Shown here piece after piece: positions 24,101 through 33,488 of a DNA stretch of 64,000 nucleotides. Numbering within the stretch: the first letter of the stretch is position 1; every line of letters begins with the position of its first letter. The stretch is from Lotus japonicus. Lineage: Eukaryota > Streptophyta > Magnoliopsida > Fabales > Fabaceae. Where the stretch lies: assembly GCF_012489685.1 (NCBI RefSeq), contig NC_080043.1, positions 67,697,920 through 67,761,919 on the forward strand, in the 5' to 3' direction. Under the pieces are notes generated by a model. That model was given only the letters and a program-made list of their open reading frames with translations, was not told where the DNA came from and made no database searches. The position numbers and the translations under genes were made by a program.

Positions 24101-24559
24101 AAAAAACTGACTGTATCCCCAGAGAGAGAATAGCATTTTTAGTTTATGTTGAAGTTTTAACTAAAAAGCCGCACTGTAGATTAACAATGACAAAAACATT
24201 CAAGAAATATTAAAAAAAAGTAACAGTCCAAGGCAACCCAGCAGAAAAGACCATTAAATTTTTAGTAAGTATTTCCTAACATCCAAGCATGCCATCCTCC
24301 ATCCTCAGCACTTATCACAATGACACTGTCTAAAATTTATACTAGTTAACCTCAACCATATCACCAAATAGATGGTGCTTTCCATCTGCAGAGTACCACA
24401 AAGAACTCAACTGTTCTGGGGTGCAGAATCTGATAGTCACGCAATTTAACAGAGAAATATAATACATTATGTACTCACAATTTCCTGCCGAGTAGCCATA
24501 CCAAATTGGATCCCCACAACGTTCCCATCTAAAAAGCTCAAAGTTGGATTCTCCTCCAT
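2651..24559 (-). CDS. NRPE1: NRPE1, largest subunit of RNA polymerase V
   Basis: Scaffold-RNA polymerase of RNA-directed DNA methylation; its transcripts recruit AGO4-siRNA complexes in the nucleus. My coding exons, 5' to 3' on the minus strand: 24559-24479, 23951-23825, 23733-23618, 22958-22905, 21486-21316, 20167-20009, 19924-18032, 17932-17757, 17470-17398, 16888-16764, 9117-8978, 7774-7500, 5690-5517, 5434-5294, 5200-3675, 3185-3071, 2911-2651. All introns are GT-AG and the sum is 5607 bp, 1868 residues plus stop, close to the Arabidopsis protein (about 1976). The N-terminus starts MEENPTL; the metal-A motif DFDGD is at residues 453-457; the bridge-helix/trigger-loop region (RSSRGLSEPGTLFKNLMA, GEPVGVLAA) is near 760-850. 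The C-terminal domain has WG/GW repeats (about 1290-1720) and a DeCL domain (about 1725-1850). Pol V, not Pol IV, is indicated by the WG repeats plus DeCL. No stop or frameshift is seen. Intron 10 (9118-16763) is 7.6 kb because of a copia insertion. Confidence 0.95.
3675..5200 (-). other. NRPE1: NRPE1 exon 15: WG/GW AGO-hook repeat domain
   Basis: This exon encodes residues about 1236-1744. It opens with an acidic stretch and then has imperfect units of roughly 50-60 residues built on the pattern KSND-W-x-x-WG-x-N-K, then QDGGS, then DDSWSS and DSSK. I count twelve tryptophans next to a glycine. In Arabidopsis NRPE1 such WG/GW motifs bind AGO4. The repeats also make the exon internally repetitive at DNA level, so several antisense frames stay open by composition alone; those are not genes. 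It ends with a basic RPGRAP segment leading into the DeCL domain. Confidence 0.92.
5892..5905. repeat. 14-base G homopolymer
   Basis: An uninterrupted run of G inside NRPE1 intron 12. Its length is likely variable or uncertain in the assembly. Confidence 0.8.
6402..6853 (+). repeat. LTR-like segment in NRPE1 intron 12
   Basis: The segment begins TGTTGGCACAAAC and ends CCTAACA, about 450 bp, with a U3/R-like AT-rich middle and a CTCTCTTTTC stretch near the end. The termini fit a plant LTR (TG...CA). I found no matching 5 bp target duplication (GTTAC against ATATG) and no partner LTR, so it may be a truncated LTR or chance. Confidence 0.3.
10380..10815. repeat. Tandem duplication in NRPE1 intron 10, split by copia
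   Basis: A unit starting near 10380 (AGAATGTCACATACAGAA...) recurs near 10658 with about 85% identity by eye. The second copy runs to 10815, is interrupted by the copia element, and resumes at 16156 (to about 16290). Matching blocks include AGTTCTATTCAAC, AAGTGGATTATGTC and CATCTTT with C-T-A-AACAAAAG. The uninterrupted first copy therefore shows the empty site. Confidence 0.8.
10816..11115 (+). repeat. 5' LTR of the copia element
   Basis: It starts TATTAGAG and ends CTCTAACA, so the inner inverted repeat TTAGAG/CTCTAA is intact but the first dinucleotide is TA, not the canonical TG. It contains an internal repeat (CAACTGAGTCAGTTAGATGCTTAGCTG region twice, imperfect) and a TATA-like TATATAAG at 11029-11036, which would be the promoter. 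Confidence 0.96.
11116..11128 (+). other. Copia primer binding site
   Basis: TGGTATCAAGAGC follows the LTR with no gap. It is complementary to the 3' end of plant initiator methionine tRNA (expected TGGTATCAGAGC) with one extra A after position 8. Minus-strand DNA synthesis would start here. Confidence 0.85.
11181..15842 (+). CDS. Copia gag-pol polyprotein, intact
   Basis: A 1553-residue polyprotein that would be cut into capsid, protease, integrase, reverse transcriptase and RNase H. Visible domains in order: gag (residues about 35-240, KLDDSNFLSWKQ); CCHC zinc knuckle (C332, C335, H340, C345); protease DSGA at 466; integrase zinc finger starting at H631 and catalytic residues D692, D755 and E789; reverse transcriptase with YVDD at 1231-1234; RNase H from CDADWG at 1398 to the DIFTKAL end. 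The integrase-before-RT order defines Ty1/copia. No stop or frameshift interrupts it. The start is the first ATG after the primer binding site, 65 bp downstream of the LTR. As in most plant copia, gag and pol share one frame, so the Gag:Pol ratio would need splicing or another device that I do not see. Confidence 0.96.
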   Translation: MADEVHADHASAIPMPVPVAVAQSQLSSSTLVHKLTLKLDDSNFLSWKQHVEGIVRTHRLQSYLVHPEIPPRFLSEQDRENAVENPAYQVWEQQDSALFTWLLSSLSPSVLPTVVNCKQSWEVWQAVLDFFQAQTIAQSTQLRSELRTITKGSKSSSDFLKRIKSIVNALVTIGDPISYREHLEAIFDGLPDDYSSLMTIVYNRDQPCSISQVEAMIIAHEARLERTRVRQMQTSSPAAFLAHASAPPPSPQVAPSPATPIAPPPTTVAPPPPVNSEVNYAASSVDSSGSDDRNRSSDSRGYGGDRGGYNNYGGRGGRSNRGGRGSDRSVQCQICHKYGHDASICYHRGSSSSSASPSHSGVLPQAALASLLGFNPNFGMLPQFGYSPFRGMSQFGSSAQFGVPFTGAGFGAGFTYPSSAMMYPTAPASLPFGMFPRASAPHPRAPQALLTGPTSSASNLGTWFPDSGATHHVTHDASAVSDSVSVAGSDQILMGNGKGLAIKSVGSASFPSPYHTQTTLTLKNLLLVPDITKNLVSVSKFAKDNGVFFEFHPFHCVVKSQDTSRVLLRGSLGKDGLYSFDGMHSSTFLKNSLPVQFPSVFAVSKNNSDVSSPSDSAFSIVPSQSSYDLWHNRLGHPHHEALHNALSTCKIPIPNKSKFHVCHSCCVAKSHRLPSSSSTTSYSTPLELIFTDLWGPASVESTSGCLYFLTCVDAYSRFTWIYPIKKKSETSSVFLQFQAMAELKFGTKLKSVQTDGGTEFKPLIPHFVKTGIDHRITCPHTHHQNGSVERKHRYIVETGLSLLACANMPSQYWDHAFLTAVFLINRLPTPVLSNLSPYHKLFKVPADYSILRVFGSACYPHLRPYNSSKLELRSRECVFLGYSSSHQGYKCLDSDGKIYISKDVKFNEFRFPYTTLFPSSVSDSFSLGISSCIPLVPHGHTLAPLQEQQHSAPVVPSPQPGTPVSAVGSTASVETMPSLQTASGASPAVPGTPTSSGSIFQQPAAVISQGNVHPMQTRAKSGIVLPRLHPTLLLTQAEPTTTKQALKDPKWLQAMQAEYDALLANNTWTLVPLPSNRRAIGCKWVFRVKENPDGSVNRYKARLVAKGFDQVHGFDYAETFSPVVKPVTIRLILSLAVTKHWHIHQLDVNNAFLHGALQEEVYMVQPPGFQQEDKQLVCKLNKALYGLKQAPRAWFEKLRAALVRNGFKPSRCDPSLFTLHTATDCVYVLVYVDDIIITGNSLSLVQQIVTKLDSEFALKQLGKLDYFLGVQVQHLQDRSLLLTQSKYIGDLLERADMADAKGISTPMVSGAKLSKFGADYFENPTLYRSIVGALQYATLTRPEISYSVNKVCQFLSQPLEEHWKAVKRILRYLKGTIHHGLHIRPCSLSSLVSLEAFCDADWGSDPDDRRSTSGSCIFFGPNLVSWASKKQTLVARSSTEAEYRSLANTSAELLWIQSLLHELHVPFSTPRIYCDNMGAVALTHNPVLHTRTKHMELDIFFVREKVLNNSLHVQHVPSIDQLADIFTKALSPTRFEALRNKLNVCEKLVSHPP
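15847..15855 (+). other. Copia polypurine tract
   Basis: GCGGGAGGA directly precedes the 3' LTR and follows the stop codon by four bases. It is the primer for plus-strand DNA synthesis; the single C is tolerated in many plant elements. Confidence 0.75.
15856..16155 (+). repeat. 3' LTR of the copia element
   Basis: 300 bp, identical to the 5' LTR except T for C at 16012. It has the same unusual TA start. The second TGACC target-site copy follows immediately. Confidence 0.96.
21778..22316 (-). mobile_element. Decayed 3' end of a copia element in NRPE1 intron 4
   Basis: On the minus strand 22316-22190 reads VARSSAEAEYRNLALTATE and WIQSLLSELG, the copia RNase H end. Near 22080-22045 it reads FADLRTKLKV, the conserved last pol residues, with a deletion between. 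The polypurine-like GCTGGGTGAA is followed at 22039 by TGTTAGAG, and a 262 bp LTR runs to TCTAGCA at 21778. The rest of the element is missing. It is in the same orientation as NRPE1 and belongs to a different, older copia family than the intact one. Confidence 0.75.
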
Positions 24560-25740
24560 CACTTTCTAGGTAAATCTACAGTGCCTGTGAACAGATAACT
24601 CATGATCATGGTCGTCATTTGTAAATATTGCAAAACTTCAGCACAATTCAGACAGGAAATCAAATAACAAATAATGGAACGGAAAACACTAGAAAGGCAG
24701 CCAAGTGTAGACACACATAGTCTCCCTTTTACGAATAATTTGACAGAATTAAGCAAATAAAACAAATCTCCAAAAACTGTAGAGATAACATGTTCATAAT
24801 AATTAAGTACCATAAATGTCTGAAGGGATTGCTAAGATATCATATAATATCCAGAATATCAAGCACCCAAACAAAGAGGATATGCTGCCATTCTTACTTG
24901 GAAGTACCAGAAAGTGTTAATTACTTCAAATTTCAACCACAACTACATGAGTAATAATCTCTTGTGAACAAGATTACCCCTTTACATGGTTTTGCATACA
25001 TAAATAAACTCACTAATCAACTTCTCTAGAGAACACAAAGTAACCTAAGAACTCATCTACTAAGTAACACCCCAACAGACCCAAAAATACATAACATGCA
25101 AGATAACCATCATCTGACCCAACCATCTAAAAAGACACAGCTCCCCCGACACTTCGAATCCCTTTTCACCAAAACAAAAGCTCACTCGCCTACGCTTCCA
25201 TTTCAACGAAGCTAGACGCATTCCGAAAATTTTAAAAAATAAAATAAAATCAAAAGCAAAGGAGTGTGAATAAGGTATTTAAGAAAACAAAAGCCCTAAA
25301 AAGAAAGGAAATGAGTAATGCATTGAAAATTTCCCCCAAAATGATGATGATCTCCGAAGGAAACACAGCTAGTCAAACAAAAAAAATCCAGGAAAACAAA
25401 CACAAAATACAAAATGAGCATAAAATATTTCGATTTCGACCTGTTTTTCTCGCTTCTGAGAAGCGAGAATGTGTGGTGTGCGTACTCTGAGCGTCTCACA
25501 GAGCTGGCTGAACGAAAAACCCTAAACCCAAACAAAAACAGAGAAATGAGAAAGCGAAATGCGAAATGCGAAATGCAAGAATCGGAACCGAAACGCGACA
25601 TAGATCGAACCGATTTTGCATGAAACGAAAATGCAGAAGCATGGAAGAAGGAAAATCGAAGTACCGAGTCGAGAGCGTTCGATTCTGCAGCTGCTGAGAG
25701 AGAGAGCTTGAGGGTTTTGCAGAGAGAAGTAGAAGAAGGG
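24560..25740 (-). promoter_or_regulatory. NRPE1 5' UTR, probable leader intron and promoter-proximal region
   Basis: Directly upstream of the ATG the minus strand reads ...TTTACCTAG then AAAGTG then ATG, which looks like a splice acceptor six bases before the start. A pyrimidine-rich stretch with CT repeats around 25670-25740 followed by CTCG-GTAC (25665/25664) would make a leader exon and donor. This implies a 1.1 kb leader intron. It is inferred from splice signals only; I see no clear TATA box. Confidence 0.45.
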
Positions 25741-27359
25741 AAATGAGAGTGACTGAGAGAGAGTGTGTGAGTGAGTGAGTCAAATGGGTTTTGTTGTATT
25801 TCAATTTCAATTTCAATTTTTGTGTGAATTTTTGTAATTTCAATGAATTAAAATTGGGGGAAATTTGTTTTTGCGTTTTGTACTTTTTGCAGATTTTGCA
25901 GTCCTGGCTTTCAGGAGCGGGGTTTTGGTTCAGCAATTATGCTTTTGTCCCCATTGACTCTTGGTTTCTATGTTTGGTTGATCCTTGCCCTATGTGCATG
26001 ATTGGAATTTCGTTATTTTGGTACGTGAAAATTATGATACGGTGGCTACTAACCATGGTTAAAAAAACTTTCACTTGGGTTACTAAGCTAGTAGTTAAAT
26101 AAGTTCTTGCATTTTTTTTTGAAAGTAGCATTTTTTCTAAAATGCGTGTTATTTTTTTATTTTTGTTTATATTTTGTTTCCTCTAAGTTTCTACTCCACT
26201 TACCTAAAACTTAAAAAAAACTCCATTTCATTACTCACACCTCACCACATCCGACCACACCACACTCTCCGTTACCTTCATTTTCCTTCCTTTATCCTTC
26301 AACTTCTTCTTCCTCACTCACTCCTTCTCCTCTTCCACTAACTTTCGCTTCCTCATTCACTCCATGTCCTTACCACAATCACTTCATCTCGATTTTCTTT
26401 ATCGCGTTCTTCGTCAAATCATTTTGAGGTTGACTCATATCTACGGGTTATCAAGTTCTCGGTACGTAATTATTTTTGACTTTTAACTTTCAGTATGTAT
26501 TTTGAGAAAATGTAGTTGAAACGTATATCGGATTTTTAAACTTGGTATTGTTGAAATACAATACTGCTTTTTCAAGATCCCGATTTTTTTGGCTATTTAC
26601 TTCGAGAAGTGAAAAGCTCAGAACATATATTTGAGAATTTGTACGTTCGAGTTTCCAAGAACCTGAAACAGGTAAATGTGTCATACCAGGAACATAAGAT
26701 CCTGAATCGTAATCTTCAACCAACCTAAAGAATTGGTCTCCAGAGAGACACTTTCCCTAGGAGCTTGGACCATTCCATTTAGCAAGTTTAGGTACTTTGA
26801 ATAACCAAGGATGGTCACCCATACATTAGCCAGTTTGGCACTCTGAATTTGAAATATCACTTTCAAAGTCCACAAACTTACTAATGTTGGGGATAATATC
26901 CGCATCACCCCAACCATTGAAAACCCAAAACCATAAGAGGTGTGACAAAAAGAAAAGCATAAGAGGAAGAAGAGAGAAATTTGTGTGAAAATTAAGGATT
27001 GGGGAGCCTATTTATAGAGCTCCATCAGCCATAGGATGTAATGAAAAACATAGGAAATATCAGATGCATTTAATGGCTTTTACCGGTTGTTGAGTTATGG
27101 GCAATGGTCGGTGCATTTTCACCGCACTCTCAAAGTGCGTCTCCGTCGCATTGACAAAATGGGGTCTTAAGTGCGAAGGTGACGCTCTTTAAAGGTGCGT
27201 TCGACAAGGGTAATTTTGGGTTTTAGGATTTTTCTTGGGTCAGAATAATAATTCCCGAGTTTTAAACAAGGCATTTACTAACAACAAATCCTACAGGCGC
27301 TAAGCAAGATCAAGACTTTAAGCGTAAAAAAGTAACGGTTGAGTAAAAATGGGTTTTTA
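25741..27359. other. NRPE1 upstream intergenic region
   Basis: No gene is supported. There is pyrimidine-rich DNA at 26220-26400. On the minus strand a TATA-like CTATAAATAGG at about 27015 is followed by a short frame (26917-26681) without recognisable homology. The stretch 27060-27200 has several GTGCG motifs and may belong to the neighbouring LTR element. Confidence 0.4.
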
Positions 27360-28394
27360 GCTCATATTTCATATCTACGGCACTACGCCGAGAATCTAAG
27401 GGCATAGATCATGAATATGAAGTGTATAGAAGGTATAGAAGACATTTGAAAGAAGAAATCAAATTTAACGGACCTTTTTACAAAAAGCTCAAAACTTTGA
27501 GCACAGAAAGACATGTGAAAAGACACGAGAAAGAAGAAAGGGATGCAAGGGTTATGATCCTTACCTCCGTGTCTATCCAATACAACTGAAATCACGACGA
27601 TCCGGCAAGAAACGACGAAGTTCTCCCTTCTTCTCTCTATCTCTAGTCGCGGCCTCCCTTGGTGGAAATGAGGAGAAAATGTGAGTTTCTCCTTTTATAG
27701 GAGAAGGAAAAAGAAGAAAGAGAAAGATTTCGCGGGTCCGATTGTTTTGGTACATTCATCTGCTGATAAAAATTGAGTATTCGGCGATAAAATGTCGAAA
27801 CTCATTTCAAATGAGAAAATGACTTAAACGCAGTCTGCTCCAAAAACTACTGCAAAACTACTTTTTGCAATTAACATCGGATGAGAAAACTTCCTTCACA
27901 AGAAAGATTCCTAGCAGCGAAGGAAATTGGACTACGCAGGTGGAATTTCTGAATGGAGCAACCTTTTGTATAGGGTCTCGCTCGAGTCACCTGCGGAGAT
28001 AAAATCTAACTTAATCGAGTTTCTAGAAAGTGAAAACTATCGAGTGTACAGTCGAAAGTTCCGTAATGGAACACATGTCAAGGTAAAAATACCCTAATGG
28101 TATAATCTTTCTGGCGATTTGAAATATAACCTAAACGGTGCTTTAGAAGCGAAAATAACCTTTTTTGGACACTCCGAACCATAGTCGGGTGCGAAAACGG
28201 CTCGTGCTAACATTCAAACTGGCTATAGTCTCATAATCAAACATATTCTAAAATTAATTATCATATAAATAATTTCCATGACTCGCAATTAAATTCGAGT
28301 CCGGAAAATAACATAAAAATAATAGAATATAAACACTCAATTAATTAATAAAAAAATAAAAAAATATTCTCGTTATTTATTTCAGGGTCTTACA
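27360..28394 (-). mobile_element. LTR end of a probable Ty3-type retrotransposon
   Basis: Read on the minus strand it starts TGTAAGACCC at 28394, a common plant LTR start, and carries a strong TATA box (CTATAAAAGG at about 27700) followed by a leader and a donor-like GAG-GTAAGG near 27570. That arrangement fits U3-R-U5. About 27780-28090 is homologous to the plus-strand LTR at 63.7-63.9 kb (shared GAAGGAAGTTTTCTC and GCAAAAAGTAGTTTT blocks). I could not find the other end or a target duplication. Confidence 0.55.
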
Positions 28395-29312
28395 AGCTTC
28401 CCCTTCAGACCTCTCTCTCGATCTTCAGATCCATGCAGTGGCTCTTTCTTCTCCTTGATTCAGGTAAGATTTCTAGGTTCTCTTCACCAATCTTTGCATT
28501 AGTGTTGTTGTTATTGATTTATCGAATATGATTTTGTTTTTGGAGTTGAAAATTTATGTTGATTACTATACGAACTTGCAGGTAGATCAATGTTTTTCTA
28601 TTGCTGCTTGAGGGCTTGTCATGTAGTTTTCCCTGTTTAGCTTGTTAGAATTTAGTTGGTTCATCATGTTTGAGTGTTAGTGGTGTTCAGTTTTCTACAG
28701 ATTACGAAACTAAACTCAATCATTTTTCATTTTCTATTCTTAATTTATGATACCAGTCTCAGTCTGAACCTAATTTGGAAAAGACACTGATCCAAACTTG
28801 CCATAATGTTTCAAATTACTTATCACTTCTCTATATTAGTGTACTGGTGCTGAGTATCTGTGTGCCCCAATTGAGGGAGTTGATTTTATGCAAGTGTGAA
28901 ATCAATAAATCAGAACCATTATATAATTAAAATTTGAACTAAGTTGTTTAAGTGGTAGTTTATTATAATCTTGGTAAAATTATTTTTTATATTTGTGAAT
29001 CTCTTTGTATCTGGCCAACACTGAAGAGTACATTGAGGGACAGTTTACTTGAAATTTAGGAGAGATATAATCAGGTAACTTGCATCCCGACTATTCTATA
29101 TGCTATTGTTTTTTGTGTATTTCCTGCATTTGCATTGATTTAGTATAGTCTGTAGTTATCATTCCGTGGTCACTCTTGATGGGTATTGTTGCTGACAATA
29201 CATCTTTTACCTAAAGGTTCTGAAACAACTCCTATATCAGTTTTGATTGTGGTTTTTCAGTGTCTTCATAGTTACTGGCTTCCTTTTTTTCTATGCATGA
29301 TATTAATATCAG
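28395..29312. other. Unassigned stretch before the eIF3j remnant
   Basis: 28400-28465 looks like a 5' leader (CT-rich, then ATTCAG-GTAAGATTTC as a donor). It might be the leader exon of the eIF3j copy downstream, but no coding exon can be shown here. Confidence 0.3.
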
Positions 29313-29454
29313 GCACTTGTTGCACCTGCTGTAAAAGTTGTTGAGAAGGTTCCTAAAAACCTTATGAAAAAGCTGCTGAAAAGAAAGGTAAGAAAGTAGA
29401 ACCAGTGAAGGAAGAACCATTGGATCCCTTAGTTGAAAAACTTCGCCAACAAAA
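29313..29454 (+). pseudogene. eIF3 subunit j exon fragment, frameshifted
   Basis: eIF3j is a subunit of translation initiation factor 3 that acts on the 40S ribosome. After an acceptor (AATATCAG) the sequence reads ALVAPAVKVVEKVP in one frame, then PYEKAAEKKGKKVEPVKEE and PLDPLVEKLRQQ in the next. The switch falls at CCTAAAAACC (29353-29361), consistent with loss of one base from a CCT-GAA-AAA-CCT order. A donor-like AA-GTATAT follows. I find no other eIF3j exons nearby, so this is one exon of a broken or partial copy. The match rests on the conserved EEPLDP-x-x-EKLR segment. Confidence 0.7.
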
Positions 29455-29941
29455 GTATATTGTTTACTGTGTTCTTTCTACTTTGTCTACCATGTAGTTC
29501 CTTTTGGAATGTATTACTATGGATACAGATATCATATATTATTACACACTACAATAGTGCATTTGATAATGTGTGAGTTTTCCATGTACACTGGTCTGGA
29601 AAACATGATTATGAAAAAGTGTAAATTGATACATGTCCATTCACTGAATCTTCTTTCTTGTTAAGTTGCATTCATGTACTTTTGATGGCAGCTTGGTTTT
29701 GTTTGCATACCATGGAGAAGCCTAGGAATAAGTTCATTACTCTATAAGATCAGAAGCCTAGTCGATACCATGGAGAGGCATAGGAAGAAGTCCATACCAT
29801 GGAAAGTTCAATATATCTAGTGCATTACCAATTTACAATAGGACTTAGACTTAAGCTAGAAAGTATAACACCGTTGTTCTAGTGAGTGTGTTTGCTCACT
29901 TGGGAGAGCCTTGTTCCCAAGCTTGTTATCCTATTAATATT

Positions 29942-30608
29942 GGCTATGTTTGGCATGTCATTTCAACTAGCTTATAGCTTATTTGACTAGCTTAAAACTT
30001 ATTTGACTAGCTTAAAAGCTCTTCAAAAGTGTTTGGCAAATGAGCTTATTTCAGTAGCTTAAAGCTTTAAGCTATAAGCTATAGCTTATCTCAGGTAGCT
30101 TATAGCTTATTAAATTTATTCTCATTTTTATCCTTATTATTTTATTAAAATTCCACCACTACCCTTATATATTTATAAAAATACTAAACATATTTTCCCC
30201 TCACACTTACGTATGCAGTTCCCGTCACACCGCTGCGCACCATAAGTATTAAAAATATTATATCAATAAAAATAAGTAAAAATCAATATTATATTTTTAA
30301 GATGATAAATAACTTGAGTTAATAAAAATATTTAAAGTGATAATAATTTTAATATTAATATCATATAGGTATTAATATGAAAATAAAGTAATGTTAAATA
30401 TAAAAATATTTATATAAGTATGTCCTTTTATATCCTTTTACAATTTCAGCTTGTTTAACAGCTAGTTTTACCAAACACTTTGTTTCAATCACGTAGTTTT
30501 TCAGCTTTCAGCTAGCTTATCAGCTTTCAACTATCAGCTAGCTTATAAGCTTTCAGCTAGCTTTTCAGCTTTCAGCTAGCTTATCAGCTAAACATGCCAA
30601 ACATAGCC
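29942..30608. mobile_element. MITE with GGCTATGTTTGGCATG inverted termini
   Basis: Both ends carry GGCTATGTTTGGCATG in inverted orientation, flanked by a 3 bp direct repeat ATT (29939-29941 and 30609-30611). The 667 bp interior is non-coding, with many AGCTTATAGCTT-type subrepeats near both ends that extend the inverted pairing. A 3 bp duplication suggests the PIF/Harbinger (Tourist-like) group, although the usual target is TTA/TAA. Confidence 0.75.
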
Positions 30609-30611
30609 ATT

Positions 30612-31399
30612 ATCTTCATCTTTCAGAACTAATTGTGTCATACTTTCTAGCTTCAGTGCAACATGGCATTGCCATGTTCTATTGACTATTTACTTGTTAT
30701 GCATCTATTTACTTGAGGAAGGATATTGTATTATTTATATTTATGCTAAGTGTCTAATGTTTTCTTCACTTTGTTTCAAATCAGGTAAAATATAGCTGTA
30801 ATTGGAGGTTGTCGTGAGTATATAAGTGCCCCATATTTTGCTGCAATTTCAGCCTTAAAAATTGTTAGTACACGTGCTCTCTTTTATTTACCATTTCCCC
30901 CTTGTATTGATGTCTTTCTTTGAAATTTTCTATTTGAAATTTCACTTTCACTGTCCCACTTAAGGTCATTCTTTGTAGTTAGCAGCACTTTTAAAATCAT
31001 GTTTAGGACTCGTTTATACTTGCTTGGTTTTTAAGCAAACATAAGCATAAGTTGGTATAAGATACCTAGAATTTGTTAGCACTCTTTCATTGAAAATATG
31101 TGTCCTGTGTATTGTTTGTTAGCGTTGTTGGATAGATTCTTTGGGAAGAAAGCTTGTGGCTTATCTTTTGACAGAGTTTAACTTCAGGATATTTATGATT
31201 AAGTTATTCAACAAGCTGCAACTTTGACTGGTTTCAGATTTAGTGTTGTTCTTTGGTTACAGATTTCGTGGTGTTTTTATTTTTCAATTGTGAATCAGGT
31301 TTCTTTGGATCAAATTTCTTCCAGTTATTATATAGTCTTACTTGCTGCTGATCTTAAAATATTAATTGTCTAATGTTTGTCTATGTTTGAAGGACTAAC
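30612..31399. other. Intergenic, nothing recognised
   Basis: AT-rich DNA without an open frame or repeat structure that I can identify. It might contain leader or regulatory sequence of the Myb/SANT-like pseudogene downstream. Confidence 0.4.
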
Positions 31400-31405
31400 T
31401 TGGAG

Positions 31406-32357
31406 ATGAGGGGAAAAAGGAAAATGGGGGAAGCTAATAATGAGGATAAGAAAGATGATAGCAAGGCTTACTTTGCTTGGAACTTGGAGATGGAGTTTGC
31501 ACTTGCTAATATACTTAGAGATCAAAGAAGCTTGGGAAACAAGAGTGATGGTGCATTGAAAGCAATGGCATATAACACTGCCGCTCAAGTGTTGTCTTCA
31601 CGCTTCAACGTGCAACTTATTGGAGAGAATGTTAAGAACCGCATCAAGCTATGAAAATCATGGTATGTAATTGTTAGTGACATCCTTAGTCAAAGTCGTT
31701 TTGATTGGGATGGAACTAAACATATGATTTGTATTACAAATGAAGATGCATGGAATGAGTATGTCAAGGTAATCATTTTTAATGTTATTTCTATTTAATT
31801 AAATTAATGTTGTGTTATTATTAATATGCTTCTTGTTTTCTTTGTAGTCACATAATGACGCTAGGAGGATTCGATTTAAGGTGATTGCTAATTGGGATGA
31901 CATTGTAGACTTGTGTGCTAAAGATAGAGCAGCATGAATTGGAGCGGAGACATCATTGGATGCAGATGACATCATGAGCAAAGAAGCAAATTAGGAAGGA
32001 TCTTACATTGTGGATATTGATGTTGATGAACAAAGCTCTACAACAAGGAAAAGCAAACAATCAACTGGTATTGAATTCAAAAAGGGAAAAAATGGAGGAA
32101 AGAATGAGATAATTACTTCAATGAATAGAGTAGCTGATTTATTGAGTGAATTTGAGCAAGCAATTAGAAAAGGGGTGAAAAATGTCCAAGAAGTGGTTCA
32201 TGATGTGATGAATGAGCTAAAGAACATTTCTGGCCTTAATGACACTCAGTGGCTAAAAGCAATGAATTGGCTTTCTGAAAATCCAAATAAGTTAGAGATT
32301 TTGAAAGCTCTTCCGGTGGAGAAAAAGAAAGACTACATATTGACTTTTATGCATTGA
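31406..32357 (+). pseudogene. Myb/SANT-like domain protein pseudogene
   Basis: Two exons (31406-31768 and 31848-32357) joined by a GT-AG intron give one continuous frame of 290 codons, broken only by three stop codons: TGA at 31652, TGA at 31935 and TAG at 31992. The protein has a Myb/SANT-like DNA-binding fold of the Myb_DNA-bind_3 type (YFAWNLEMEFALANIL, then W-Y-x-x-SDILSQSRFDWD, then ARRIRFK) and a C-terminal helical region ending WLSENPNKLEILKALPVEKK. Such proteins occur as plant nuclear factors and as partner proteins of PIF/Harbinger transposons. No transposase frame lies nearby, so which source it came from is unknown. Confidence 0.75.
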
Positions 32358-32887
32358 TTCACAACTAGGAAGAAAGACCAAGTTCTTCCACATTTCGATT
32401 TCCATTAGCAATTGTTCCACCTAGAATGTTTTGTTTGTTTGAATACTAGTCATTTGCTATAGTTTATGGACTCATTTGTAGTGTTTCTATTATGCCACTA
32501 TTGAGACTTTTGTTTGGATTGCTGTTTGTAATTGTTGAAAACACAATTCTAAAATTAAAGTAAGAAAATGTGATATCTATATAAATTTATTAGGAGTTTG
32601 TGATCCAAATTTAAAGTTTATTCAGGTGTTACTCGTTTGGATTTTGGGATGATTTTAAGATAAGTTTTTTTTATTATAATTATTTAAATAACATTAATTA
32701 GATTAAAAAAATAAAGATAAAAATATTAAATGAAGGAAATTCAATTACATTGCCCAAACAAAAAAATTTACAGGGATTTCATCACCTTATCCAAACAAGG
32801 GAATTTGAATATTAAGGGACTATTCATTCAACTATCGCCTAGCTCTCATCAAAACGAAAATTAATTAAAGAACTACATTATCGAAAA

Positions 32888-32997
32888 TGATTCAAGCTTC
32901 TTCGTCTAAAAGGAAAAGGAAAACAGGGAATGATTTTAACTCTCATCTCCCGTCGTCGTCTGTTTCATCATCGACTTCTATTGTACAACTTCAGAAG
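32888..32997 (+). other. Possible isolated first exon
   Basis: An ATG frame (MIQASSSKRKRKTG, then a Ser-rich stretch ending VQLQK) runs to an AAG-GTATCA donor-like junction. The KRKRK run could be a nuclear signal. No downstream exon could be joined, and the family is not recognised. It may be chance or part of a decayed gene. Confidence 0.25.
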
Positions 32998-33488
32998 GTA
33001 TCATATTATCTGCATCTAATTCAGTGTAGCTTAGTTTCTGAATTTCCTTGATGAAGCATATTTTCAAAGACTAGTCCTTTTTGGCGTTCTGGATTGTGGT
33101 TTATTGAACAATGTAATTTGGGATTAAACATTCAATGCTTACACTTTTGCTCTTTGGACTAATTCGATGAAACATATTTTCAACTTTGCTTGTCTTTTAG
33201 AATTGAAAACCCAGCTAGTGTGCTTAGTTTCTGAATTTCCTTCTCAAATGTGGTACCTTCTCTGAATCTGAAAGCAAGGTGACTAACTCTAAAACCCTAA
33301 CATTCCTTTTTTTTCATTGTGAATGGATACTGCTTCATGTAGAGATTACTTAATTTTACTTTCTCTGCTGTGTTTTAAGTTTTATTGATTGGTGTCTTTG
33401 TTTTTCTTTTCTAAAATTATGAGTTTTATTGATATATTCTTCCTTAACAACATTTAGATGGATTTGTTCTAGTAATGATGTGGATCAA

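Noticed and set aside
26600..28394. A complete solo LTR
   Set aside because: The right end (28394) is clear, with AGCTT following it, but no TG-start preceded by AGCTT was found on the left, so I call only an LTR part.
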